Positions 8,194 to 15,525 of a stretch of DNA of 39,616 nucleotides are shown here, piece by piece (the first letter of the stretch is position 1; the number at the start of each line of letters is the position of its first letter). A program made the translations under genes and the position numbers. Origin of the DNA: Nostoc sp. CHAB 5824 (GTDB lineage Bacteria > Cyanobacteriota > Cyanobacteriia > Cyanobacteriales > Nostocaceae); the NCBI RefSeq assembly GCF_020829665.1, contig NZ_JAIVFT010000036.1:1-39616 (forward strand), written 5' to 3'. The notes under the pieces are model-generated. The model was not told the DNA's origin. It worked only from the letters and a program-made list of their open reading frames with translations, and ran no database searches.

Positions 8194-8715
8194 GTCATCG
8201 CTTTCTGACTAATTGACCGTTTAGAACTCCCTCATTCAGATAAACTTTTATAAAATTGCATTAAAGATTACCTTTTAAGGGGCATTGGCGTAGCCCGCCG
8301 CAGGCATCACATATTACAGTATTAGTGATGCTAACTCTGCAAGTGTTTAATTGTTCTTAGCCTGCGGTAAATCTCGACTTCCGACTGTAAGGTTATTAAA
8401 ATACAGAGGTAAAATAAAATATAAATAGATGAAGTTCGTGGATTCTTACCCCCACCCTTACACGAGGATTTATTTTATCCAAGCTCTTGCTGTCTGGGTG
8501 GCTAAAGATTAACATATCTGTGGACAAAGACAATATCTCTTTAAACAAGCCCTGACAACAGTGAAAAACCCTTGGTCTGTCTACTTTGAAAAAAGGTTGA
8601 GCGCCAGTTAAGTTTATCTGCATGTAGTGATTTAAGATAAGGTTATAAATCAGCACAGACTATAGTATAGACAATTTACCCAAAACTATTTCGAGCTTTA
8701 AAATCAGAGGTATCA
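8194..8715. other. Intergenic region between desB and the LabA-like gene
   Basis: About 520 bases. An 86-codon open frame on the minus strand (8396-8656) has no recognisable features and poor composition, so no gene is called. A short palindromic repeat (ggcgtagcccgccgcaggca) lies at 8286-8308. The Shine-Dalgarno AGAGG at 8706-8710 serves the next gene. Confidence 0.5.
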
Positions 8716-9411
8716 ATGATTATAACTAATTTTAGCAAACAAAGAAATGAATTTAAAGAACCTAAAGTACTCAAAGCTAAACCACATTGGCAAGGGCAAA
8801 ACTTGAACGATACTGCTGTCAAAGGTAAAGATACCAAGATGCGAGATCCTGCACCTGATAGTTTGATTTTCAATAGCTTAAATCGCGGTCGAGTTGCTAT
8901 TTTTATTGATGGCTTAAGTCTATTTCATACAGCTTTACAACTTGGCATTGAAATTGACTACGTTAAATTGCTTTGTCATTTAACTAACGGTTCAAGGCTG
9001 TTGCGTGCTTTCTTCTATACTGGGGTTGATATCAGCAATGAAAAGCAACAGGGTTTTTTATTGTGGATGCGTCGTAATGGCTATCGTGTAGTGGCTAAAG
9101 ATATCATGCAACCAGCAGAGAATTTCAAAAAATCAAATCTGAACGTAGAAATTGCTGTAGACATGATAACTTTAGCTCCTTATTATGATACTGCGGTTTT
9201 AGTCAGTGGGGATGGGGATCTAGCCTATGCTGTGAACGCTGTCAGCAGAATGGGGGTTCGCGTGGAAGTAGTGAGTCTACAAACTACCACTAGTGAAAGC
9301 TTGATTGATGTTGCTGACTGCTTCATTGACCTTGATAGTATTAAAGCCCACATTCAAAAAGATTCTAATGTTGGCTATAGTTATCGCACGCCGTCAAATT
9401 CAAATCTTTAA
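8716..9411 (+). CDS. LabA-like NYN-domain (DUF88) protein
   Basis: A 231-residue protein whose residues ~58-210 form a NYN domain (PIN-like nuclease fold). Acidic positions are visible at D65 (AIFIDGLSLF), E145/D149 (NVEIAVDM) and D166/D168 (VLVSGDGDLA). It closely resembles cyanobacterial LabA, which in Synechococcus elongatus takes part in circadian output, and similar paralogues are common in Nostoc. The usual IDGSN(L/V) motif reads IDGLS here, so the conserved Asn is replaced by Ser; this could alter activity. The first ~50 residues are probably disordered. Start ATG 8716 has AGAGG five bases upstream. It stands alone, followed by a two-component pair on the same strand. Confidence 0.88.
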   Translation: MIITNFSKQRNEFKEPKVLKAKPHWQGQNLNDTAVKGKDTKMRDPAPDSLIFNSLNRGRVAIFIDGLSLFHTALQLGIEIDYVKLLCHLTNGSRLLRAFFYTGVDISNEKQQGFLLWMRRNGYRVVAKDIMQPAENFKKSNLNVEIAVDMITLAPYYDTAVLVSGDGDLAYAVNAVSRMGVRVEVVSLQTTTSESLIDVADCFIDLDSIKAHIQKDSNVGYSYRTPSNSNL

Positions 9412-9592
9412 AACTTTATTTCAAATCTATCGAAATCTCTACTGAGTTATTGCAAGCCTATAAAACGTTTATTAGGTTGGGTGGGGTTTGAATCCCCATC
9501 CATATTTGTCACAGTCTGCAATACTGTGGCGCTTTGCTTACCTTTAACAAGAGAATGCCCTAAGTCCTGTCCAAGTCTTGTTATTAATTGAA

Positions 9593-10303
9593 ATGGATAT
9601 TTTAATAGTTGAAGATGAACCAGAAATTGCTCATTTAATTGAACTCACTTTAGAAAAAGAAGGATTTTTTTGTCGCATTAGCCGCGATGGCATAAATGCT
9701 TTGCGGATGTTTCAAGAGCAACCACCTGATTTAATTATTCTAGATTTAATGATTCCTGGTTTGGATGGGTTGGAAGTTTGTGCCAGAATTCGCCAAAAAC
9801 CAGGTGCAAAAGATCCTTACATTTTAATGCTCACGGCTAAGGGTGAGGAAATCGATCGCGTTATTGGTCTGTCTACTGGTGCTGACGATTACATGGTCAA
9901 ACCCTTTAGCCCTAGAGAGTTGGTAGCTAGGGTACGCGCACTATTACGGCGTAGCCTTCGGCAAGGAGGACAACATCAAGTTAATCGTACCCAACACTTT
10001 ATTGTTGATGTAGACCAGCGCACTGCCAGCCGTCAGATGAATTCTCAGGAGGTTGAAATTTTGGACTTAACTACCCTAGAATTTAACTTGCTAACTACCT
10101 TTGTCAGCAATCCTGGTCGAGTTTGGAACCGCACTCAACTAATTGATAAACTTTGGGGAGATAACTTTTTTGGCGATGAACGAGTAGTGGATACTCATGT
10201 AGCTCGGTTGCGAAAAAAGATTGAGCCTGATTCAGCAAATCCTACTTTTATTAAAACTGTTGTTGGGGTGGGCTATAAATTTGAAGATCCTTTGGTAGCG
10301 TAA
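9593..10303 (+). CDS. OmpR/PhoB-family response regulator
   Basis: A 236-residue regulator. The receiver domain (1-115) shows acidic E7/D8, phospho-acceptor D51 (LIILDLMIPG), T81 and K103 (DDYMVKPFSP). A linker follows, then a winged-helix DNA-binding domain (about 140-234) with LTTLEFNLLTTF and the recognition segment DERVVDTHVARLRKKIE. ATG 9593 (MDILIVEDE) is preferred over TTG 9578. Five bases separate its stop from the kinase gene, so the two form an operon and almost certainly a signalling pair. The bases encoding the linker (9948-9966) resemble a dispersed genome repeat. The stimulus is unknown. Confidence 0.95.
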   Translation: MDILIVEDEPEIAHLIELTLEKEGFFCRISRDGINALRMFQEQPPDLIILDLMIPGLDGLEVCARIRQKPGAKDPYILMLTAKGEEIDRVIGLSTGADDYMVKPFSPRELVARVRALLRRSLRQGGQHQVNRTQHFIVDVDQRTASRQMNSQEVEILDLTTLEFNLLTTFVSNPGRVWNRTQLIDKLWGDNFFGDERVVDTHVARLRKKIEPDSANPTFIKTVVGVGYKFEDPLVA

Positions 10304-10308
10304 ATGTT

Positions 10309-11397
10309 ATGAAAATGGGGCTGAGAGAGCGCCTATTTTTCTCCCACTTAGTAGTAATGATCGTGGGGGTAGCTAGTCTGGTGAGCATCAGCAAAATCTC
10401 TTCCCCCCGCTTGTTTGTACTGCATCTGGAACGGTTAGAAAGTGAGGGATTTAACTTAATTGATGTCCGTACTAAATTGGTTACAGGATTTGAATTTGCT
10501 TGGCAGCGAAGCACTATTTGGTCAGTCTTAGTTGGTAGCACCGCAGCCGGAGGATTGAGTTACTGGGTGTCCAGACGGATTATGCAAAGGTTGACCGAGA
10601 TGGAACAAATTACCCAAAAATTTGCTGCTGGTCAGATGGATGCACGACTACCTATGTCTGACATTCCAGAACTTAATGGACTGGGTACTAGTTTCAATCG
10701 GATGGCAGCCAGTTTAGAAGGGGTAGAAGCGCGGCGGCGAGAAGTGATTGGAGACATGACCCATGAACTACGGACACCGTTAACAGTTGTGCGCGGTTAC
10801 TTGGAAGAACTCGCTGATGGGGAAATTGAAGCGTCTCCTGAGATTTATCGGCGTTTAGCTAAAGAAACTAGGCGATTAGAGCGTTTGGTAAACGATTTAC
10901 AAGAACTGTCTAAGGCAGAAGCTGGTTATTTGCCAATTAATATACAACGGGTAAATCTGCGTCCGTTGTTAGAGTCATTAGTAGAGAAATTCACTGACCA
11001 ACTGTTGGAAGATGGGCCAGTTCTGCTTTTGCAATGTCCATCTGTATTGCCTCCTGTATTGGCAGATATTGACCGTACAGAACAGGTGTTGGTTAATTTG
11101 CTAGGTAATGCAGTGCGTTACACTAATGAAGGTTCAATTACTGTTCGTGCTGGGACTGAAGCATCTCAACTCTGGATTGCGGTTGTAGATACAGGTATTG
11201 GTATCGCTCCAGAAAATTTGCCCTATGTGTTTGAGCGCTTCTGGCGAGCTGACCAATCGCGCGATCGCCATTCGGGAGGCACTGGTATTGGCTTAACTAT
11301 TTCCCGTCGTTTGATTGAACTACAAGGCGGTCAGATTCAGGTAGAAAGCGAATTGGGAGTTGGCAGTACGTTTCGGTTTTTTCTGCCTTTGGCTTAA
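10309..11397 (+). CDS. Membrane sensor histidine kinase
   Basis: A 362-residue kinase partnered with the response regulator just upstream. Membrane segments lie at about 11-28 and 69-87, enclosing a short (~40-residue) extracytoplasmic loop, followed by a HAMP domain (88-140). In the catalytic part, H152 in MTHELRTPLTVV is the phosphorylated histidine, the N box is VLVNLLGNAVRYT (N263/N267), G1 is DTGIG (294-298), the F box is YVFERFWR and G2 is GGTGIGLT (323-330). The short sensor loop suggests sensing within or close to the membrane. The start is ATG 10309; ATG 10315 is possible. Confidence 0.95.
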   Translation: MKMGLRERLFFSHLVVMIVGVASLVSISKISSPRLFVLHLERLESEGFNLIDVRTKLVTGFEFAWQRSTIWSVLVGSTAAGGLSYWVSRRIMQRLTEMEQITQKFAAGQMDARLPMSDIPELNGLGTSFNRMAASLEGVEARRREVIGDMTHELRTPLTVVRGYLEELADGEIEASPEIYRRLAKETRRLERLVNDLQELSKAEAGYLPINIQRVNLRPLLESLVEKFTDQLLEDGPVLLLQCPSVLPPVLADIDRTEQVLVNLLGNAVRYTNEGSITVRAGTEASQLWIAVVDTGIGIAPENLPYVFERFWRADQSRDRHSGGTGIGLTISRRLIELQGGQIQVESELGVGSTFRFFLPLA

Positions 11398-11535
11398 GTT
11401 GAGTCAAAACCCTTGAGATACGAGGGATTGACACAACGTAGCCACGGCTGTGTCATACCCAATTGCTAATTTGAAAGTATCCAAAATCTTGGTTTTTTAA
11501 TAGATGCAGAGATTTTGGAAATGCATAAAGTAAGG

Positions 11536-11660
11536 TGTCGCGCATTTAACTTGCACATCTTTTTGTGTTGACTGTTGATTGTTGATTGTTGACTGTTGAC
11601 TGTTAACAGTTAACAGTCAACAAACTTAGGAAGTGACTGTGTAATTTAAAAGCGTAATAG
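11536..11660. repeat. Dispersed hairpin element, copy B
   Basis: It shares with 401-516 the left arm (gcatttaacttgcacatctt), the central gttgactgttaacagttaac region and the right arm (aacttaggaagtgact through aagcgtaatag). The central stem is about 14 bases longer through extra ttgactg units. The start of a 33-codon frame lies 12 bases after its right end. Confidence 0.75.
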
Positions 11661-11671
11661 AGTATAATATT

Positions 11672-11773
11672 ATGTCTACTTTTATTCTGGCTACTTTTTT
11701 GGTTAGTTTACTTAGTGTTTCGGGTTGCGCTGCGATCGCCTACTTGTTCCCTCAAAATCGTTCCCAAGACTGA
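11672..11773 (+). CDS. Possible 33-residue single-span membrane peptide
   Basis: ATG 11672 opens a 33-codon frame ending at TGA 11771. The product begins MSTFILATFLVSLLSVSG and ends FPQNRSQD: one hydrophobic segment (about 4-26) followed by a short polar tail. Size and layout resemble the tiny subunits of photosynthetic and NDH complexes, but no family was recognised. A TATAAT-like box at 11664-11669 is too close to the ATG for a normal leader and no Shine-Dalgarno sequence is visible. It lies in a zone of decayed gene fragments, so it may be chance. Confidence 0.35.
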   Translation: MSTFILATFLVSLLSVSGCAAIAYLFPQNRSQD

Positions 11774-11801
11774 CCAAATAACAATCTTTTGCTATTTTTA
11801 G

Positions 11802-11903
11802 TTTGCAACACTAGCAGATGATTATTCTAATGTTAGTCAAGAGACAGCGATCGCACTGGTCAATTTAGGTAATCTTAGAGTGATTCCAAAAATTCAGCAA
11901 TAA
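11802..11903 (+). pseudogene. Remnant of a HEAT-repeat protein
   Basis: An open stretch of 33 codons without a start reads FATLADDYSNVSQETAIALV, continues NLGNLRVIPKIQQ and ends at TAA 11901-11903. The pattern LADD.S.V...A..AL..LG...VIP.I is the classic HEAT/PBS-lyase-type helical repeat. Only one repeat remains and the frame is closed upstream by TAG, so this is the tail of a lost gene. Confidence 0.5.
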
Positions 11904-11930
11904 ATTCACGGTTCTTGGCTCAATGCCCTA

Positions 11931-12602
11931 TTAGTCAGCGGTGACGAGCGCGATCGCAAAGCCGTCATACCCTTTGCTACCCACGGTCTGGATTGCCGTG
12001 GCGCTGACGCGCGGCTCAGAGGCAAGCATTTCGTTAAAGCGACGCACCCCCTGAACGCTAGGATCGCTGCTGGTAACATCAACTACCGCTCCGTCACGCA
12101 CAACATTATCGGCGACGATCAGGCTGCCGCGACGGGAAAGTTTAAGCGCCCACCTCAAGTAATCTGGATTGTTTGGCTTGTCAGCATCAATGAAGATCAG
12201 GTCAAATGGGCTGTGACCCTCGGCGGCAATCTGTGGCAGCGTAGAGAGTGCCTGTCCGAGGCGCAGGTCAACAATGTTGGACAGACCAGCGTGGGCGATG
12301 TTGACGCGGGCGACTTCGGCGTGCTTTGGGTCAGCCTCCAGCGTGAGCAGACGGCCGTCGCTAGGTAGCGCCCGCGCCAGCCAGATAGTACTGTAGCCGC
12401 CCAGCGTGCCAATCTCCAGGATGGTTCGCGCCCCTTGGATTTGTGCCAACAGCAACAGCAGCTTCCCCTGGTTTGGCGAAACGTTGTGCGGTGGCAGTCC
12501 GGCCGCAGCGCTGGTCTGGAGCGCCGCATCCAGCGCGGGGTCGGTCGGCACAAGCAGATCGGTAAAGTAACGGTCAACCGTAGTCCATTGCTCTTGAGTC
12601 AT
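11931..12602 (-). CDS. SAM-dependent O-methyltransferase (caffeoyl-CoA type)
   Basis: A 223-residue class I methyltransferase of the cation-dependent O-methyltransferase family, typically acting on catechol-like hydroxyls. SAM-binding motif I is ILEIGTLGGYST (61-72), followed by acidic E89 (LLTLEAD) and the metal-binding set D139, D165, N166 (FDLIFIDADK, IVADNVV). Its base composition is clearly GC-rich (many gcc, gcg and ctg codons), whereas its flanks are AT-rich. It sits between two gene fragments (HEAT, response regulator). Together these suggest horizontal acquisition, perhaps from a high-GC bacterium. Start ATG 12602 has no strong ribosome site. Family firm, substrate unknown. Confidence 0.93.
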   Translation of the reverse strand: MTQEQWTTVDRYFTDLLVPTDPALDAALQTSAAAGLPPHNVSPNQGKLLLLLAQIQGARTILEIGTLGGYSTIWLARALPSDGRLLTLEADPKHAEVARVNIAHAGLSNIVDLRLGQALSTLPQIAAEGHSPFDLIFIDADKPNNPDYLRWALKLSRRGSLIVADNVVRDGAVVDVTSSDPSVQGVRRFNEMLASEPRVSATAIQTVGSKGYDGFAIALVTAD

Positions 12603-13258
12603 AGATTCTTGCTTTTTACCTCATCTATAAAACAATACGTTTGGTATTAATTGATATTTTGCCCCGGAAGATCCCCCCAACCCCCCTTTCCAAGGGGGGC
12701 TAAATTCCCTCCTTTTTCCCTTTTTAAAGAAATATTTAGATACAGTGATCGCTCTTTTCATACACCGCAGGAGCTTGGAGTCTGGAGTTAATTTTTTCGA
12801 TAATCAAACATCAGTTCTATGGTTTGGGTGGTTGGCTACGGCGTTGGGGGAGAGGGCGATCGCATTTTTGCCAAGAACAACTAATAGAACATGATGAAGA
12901 TACCCGCGTGGTGAATGTACATATCTATCACTTACGCATTAAGTTAAAAGATGATCCCAATAACTTAGAGCACTATTAGAACCGATAGTTGTCTTGCATA
13001 AGGATGAATTCATAATCTATCTTAGAAAGGTTTTGGGAATTTCCCAAAAGCAATTATGGTGTTACTACTACCTTATTTCTATATCAAATTATTGGCTAAA
13101 AACCATAAAATTACGCTAATTATTTACTTATAATATTTGCATTTTAAGACTTCTAAATATTTGTTTTCAGCTAGTAATTTAGATGAAATCAATAAAATAC
13201 GCTCAAATTTACTACTCTTTTAATTTAACTTTTTAAATACTTAAGAAACGGAGTCCCC
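12603..13258. other. Intergenic region with a response-regulator remnant
   Basis: A C-rich/G-rich inverted repeat lies at about 12670-12702. A response-regulator C-terminal fragment occupies 12872-12979. The remainder (12980-13258) is AT-rich with no gene seen and should carry the promoter of the next gene, whose ribosome site is GGAG at about 13249. Confidence 0.55.
12872..12979 (+). pseudogene. Winged-helix C-terminal fragment of an OmpR-type response regulator
   Basis: Thirty-five codons ending at TAG 12977 read QEQLIEHDEDTRVVNVHIYH followed by LRIKLKDDPNNLEHY. The DTRVVNVHIYHLRIKL stretch matches the recognition helix and wing of OmpR-family regulators (compare DERVVDTHVARLRKKIE in the intact regulator at 9593). 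No receiver domain or start remains upstream. A decayed relic, not a functional gene. Confidence 0.7.
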
Positions 13259-14251
13259 ATGTCTATTTCTAATTTTCGCCCTGAGATACTCAATCTTCAG
13301 CAAACCTTAAAACAATTTTGGAGAACTAATGCACCGCTGACCTTCGTTGGTGCTTTCACTTTTGGGCTATTGCTGTTGATGCTGCCAGGACTGCTACTTG
13401 ATGAGCGCGTTATTACTGGCGCACCTGCTTGGCTCAAGCCCTGCAAATTTGCCTTCTCAACTTCAGTATATTCGTTTACTTTTGTATGGCTATTGGGCCT
13501 GCTCAAACAACATCGCCAGCTAGCTAGTTTGACTGCAATTACCACGGCTTTTGCATTGGTGGTGCAAATCATAGTCATCATAATCCAGGTAATACGGGGT
13601 ACAACTAGTCACTTTAACTTTAGTACTCCTCAAGATGAAGCCCTCTGGAGATTTATGGAAATTACTCTTATCTTTCTTTGGGCAGCAACTTTGGTTACGG
13701 TAATTTTACTGCTGCTAGAGCGCTTGGATAACCCTGTTTTAGCGATCGCGTTGCGGTTTTCGCTTTCTTTAACCTTCATTGGCATGGGTTTGGGCTTTTT
13801 TATGACTCTACCCACACCTGAACAAAATTCGGCGTTGGCGGCAGGTCAGCCAGTGTTACATATCGGCGCTCACAGCGTGGGAGTAAAAGACGGTGGCCCT
13901 GGTATCCCTATACTTAATTTAAGTACTCAGGGAGGTGATATCCGACTTCCTCATTTACTGGGTATTCATGCCGTGCAAGCCTTACCATTATTAAGCTGGT
14001 TGATTACTTTAACTTTGTCACACCTGAGACAGGGTACACAGGTAGCCCTGATGTGGACTACTAGTTTTGCCTATGCTATGCTGATGTCCCTATTCACTTG
14101 GCAAGCATTGCGATCGCAGCCGATAACTTCCCCCGATGCACTTACCCTGTCTGCCCTGGCTGGGTTAGTTGGAGTCACTTTAATTGCAACCCTAACAATT
14201 TTAGCTGCTGACCGCTATCAATCGCTCAAAACACAAAGTTTTAGCGATTAA
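13259..14251 (+). CDS. Conserved membrane protein of unknown function
   Basis: A 330-residue protein with about eight hydrophobic segments (near 28-47, 65-82, 90-112, 132-155, 163-182, 235-257, 262-282 and 293-315). A polar stretch around 190-232 holds a distinctive GVKDGGPGIPILNLSTQGGD followed by IRLPHLLGIHAVQALPLL, with several His residues (H201, H204, H233, H238 region) that could bind metal or heme. No known family is assigned with confidence; proteins of this general look occur in several phyla. GGAG lies about seven bases before ATG 13259. It is monocistronic and converges on the next gene. No function is proposed. Confidence 0.8.
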   Translation: MSISNFRPEILNLQQTLKQFWRTNAPLTFVGAFTFGLLLLMLPGLLLDERVITGAPAWLKPCKFAFSTSVYSFTFVWLLGLLKQHRQLASLTAITTAFALVVQIIVIIIQVIRGTTSHFNFSTPQDEALWRFMEITLIFLWAATLVTVILLLLERLDNPVLAIALRFSLSLTFIGMGLGFFMTLPTPEQNSALAAGQPVLHIGAHSVGVKDGGPGIPILNLSTQGGDIRLPHLLGIHAVQALPLLSWLITLTLSHLRQGTQVALMWTTSFAYAMLMSLFTWQALRSQPITSPDALTLSALAGLVGVTLIATLTILAADRYQSLKTQSFSD

Positions 14252-14305
14252 AATCCATGTCTTCTTTGGTGATAGCCTAACTTCAAGAATAAATCGCTTG
14301 AAACC

Positions 14306-15328
14306 CTATAATACTGATCGCCGCAATTCTGGAAAAACCTTAGACACCTTACTCAACACATAATCACCATAGGTTCCGCGAAAATCATGAATATTAGCTT
14401 TATCCCAGCGATCGCCTATATTATCATTCGCCACTATTTTATTTAAATCAATCGGCTTCACTTCTACATCGAAATTGGGATCGAAAAAGAAGGGGAACGA
14501 AAGGCGATGATTTTGGGACTGGTTCTGTACACGATGAGGCGTGGAACGATACAAACCTCCCGTCATTTTGTCTAGCATATCGCCAATGTTGCAGACAAAG
14601 GAACCAGGAACGGGAGGCGCAGCAACCCAACTTGACTTGGATTTAATCTGTAATCCGCCTGAGTCGTCCTGCTTGAGAATGGTTAGAACGCCATAATCAG
14701 TATGTTCGCCAACACCCCAGATCGGTTTACCATCTGATGCTGATAAATTAGGAGGATAGTTGAAGATGCGAAACAGCACTAGCGGATCTGAGGTGTAACG
14801 GTCAGCAAAATAGGATTCTTCCAATCCCAAACTTAGGGCAATACCAGTCATGAGAGTGTGTCCCAAGTTTGTCATCGCCTCCATATATTCAAGCACTGTT
14901 TCGCCAAATTGAGGGATGTTGGCGGGGAAAAGGTTGGAACCGTGCATAGGAGTACCAGCTTGCACTAGTGGGTGTTCCTCTGGGAGTTCAGCGCCAAAAT
15001 AAATACCTTCTTTGAAGTCGGGTTTACCGGATGTCAATTCGCCACCAACAGGGAAATAACCTCGCCATGCAATACCTGCCAAAGCCATGCGGATTTTAAG
15101 TTTAGTTTCCAAATCCTGGGCGAAAAACTGGCGGCTGAGTTGTTCGAGTCGCTGCTGCAAATTTTCGTCTACACCATGTCCGATAATATAGAAAAACCCC
15201 GATTCTCTACACGCTTGTTTGATTTGAGATGCGATGGAATTGCGATCGCCTTTTTTAGAAACTAGTGCCTGAATATCAATAATCGGGACGTATGAAAACT
15301 CTTTTTCTACAACTTGCAAGTTTTTCAT
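14306..15328 (-). CDS. 2-oxoglutarate/Fe(II)-dependent oxygenase (isopenicillin-N-synthase-like)
   Basis: A 340-residue non-heme iron oxygenase. The N-terminal DIOX_N region (about 14-120) begins VPIIDIQALV, with the conserved GFFYIIGHGV at 44-53. The catalytic jelly roll carries the iron ligands H209 and D211 (GEHTDYG) and H265 (RSTPHRV), plus the 2-oxoglutarate-binding R275 (HRLSFPFF). All key residues are intact. Family members hydroxylate or desaturate small molecules, and the substrate here is unknown. ATG 15328 is the natural start. It ends about 55 bases from the convergent membrane-protein gene; upstream lies a repeat-filled gap before the Omp85 gene, so an operon with that gene is doubtful. 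Confidence 0.92.
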   Translation of the reverse strand: MKNLQVVEKEFSYVPIIDIQALVSKKGDRNSIASQIKQACRESGFFYIIGHGVDENLQQRLEQLSRQFFAQDLETKLKIRMALAGIAWRGYFPVGGELTSGKPDFKEGIYFGAELPEEHPLVQAGTPMHGSNLFPANIPQFGETVLEYMEAMTNLGHTLMTGIALSLGLEESYFADRYTSDPLVLFRIFNYPPNLSASDGKPIWGVGEHTDYGVLTILKQDDSGGLQIKSKSSWVAAPPVPGSFVCNIGDMLDKMTGGLYRSTPHRVQNQSQNHRLSFPFFFDPNFDVEVKPIDLNKIVANDNIGDRWDKANIHDFRGTYGDYVLSKVSKVFPELRRSVL

Positions 15329-15437
15329 ATTCAGATTGGTAATATATATTTTCGCTCAACTAATCCCCACAAGGAGGCTTGAAAGGGATTGTGGGAAGAG
15401 AAGATTTAAACGCAAAGGTTAACGCATAGGTGCTGAG

Positions 15438-15507
15438 TCGCAAAGCGACACGCTACGCGTAGCTTGCTTCCACGAAGTGGTACGCCTTCCCGCAGGGTAG
15501 GAACGCA
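15438..15507. repeat. Mosaic of short palindromic repeats
   Basis: A run of linked small palindromes (cgctacgcgtagc; cttccacgaagtgg; cgccttcccgcagggtagg) between two genes, typical of the iterated cyanobacterial repeats that often form multi-hairpin RNA. Flanking bases 15362-15392 can also form a cccacaa/ttgtggg hairpin that might end the upstream minus-strand message. Confidence 0.65.
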
Positions 15508-15525
15508 GAGTAAAAACTAGTGGGA

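Noticed and set aside
8396..8656. 86-codon minus-strand open frame
   Set aside because: No recognisable domain, AT-rich composition and no ribosome site; likely chance.
9474..9510. tRNA T-arm-like sequence (ggggtttgaatcccc)
   Set aside because: No acceptor stem, anticodon arm or D-arm could be fitted upstream; it may be a relic of a tRNA but no gene is supported.
12197..12577. 126-codon overlapping frame in the methyltransferase gene
   Set aside because: GC-rich DNA has few chance stops; the methyltransferase frame explains the conserved motifs.
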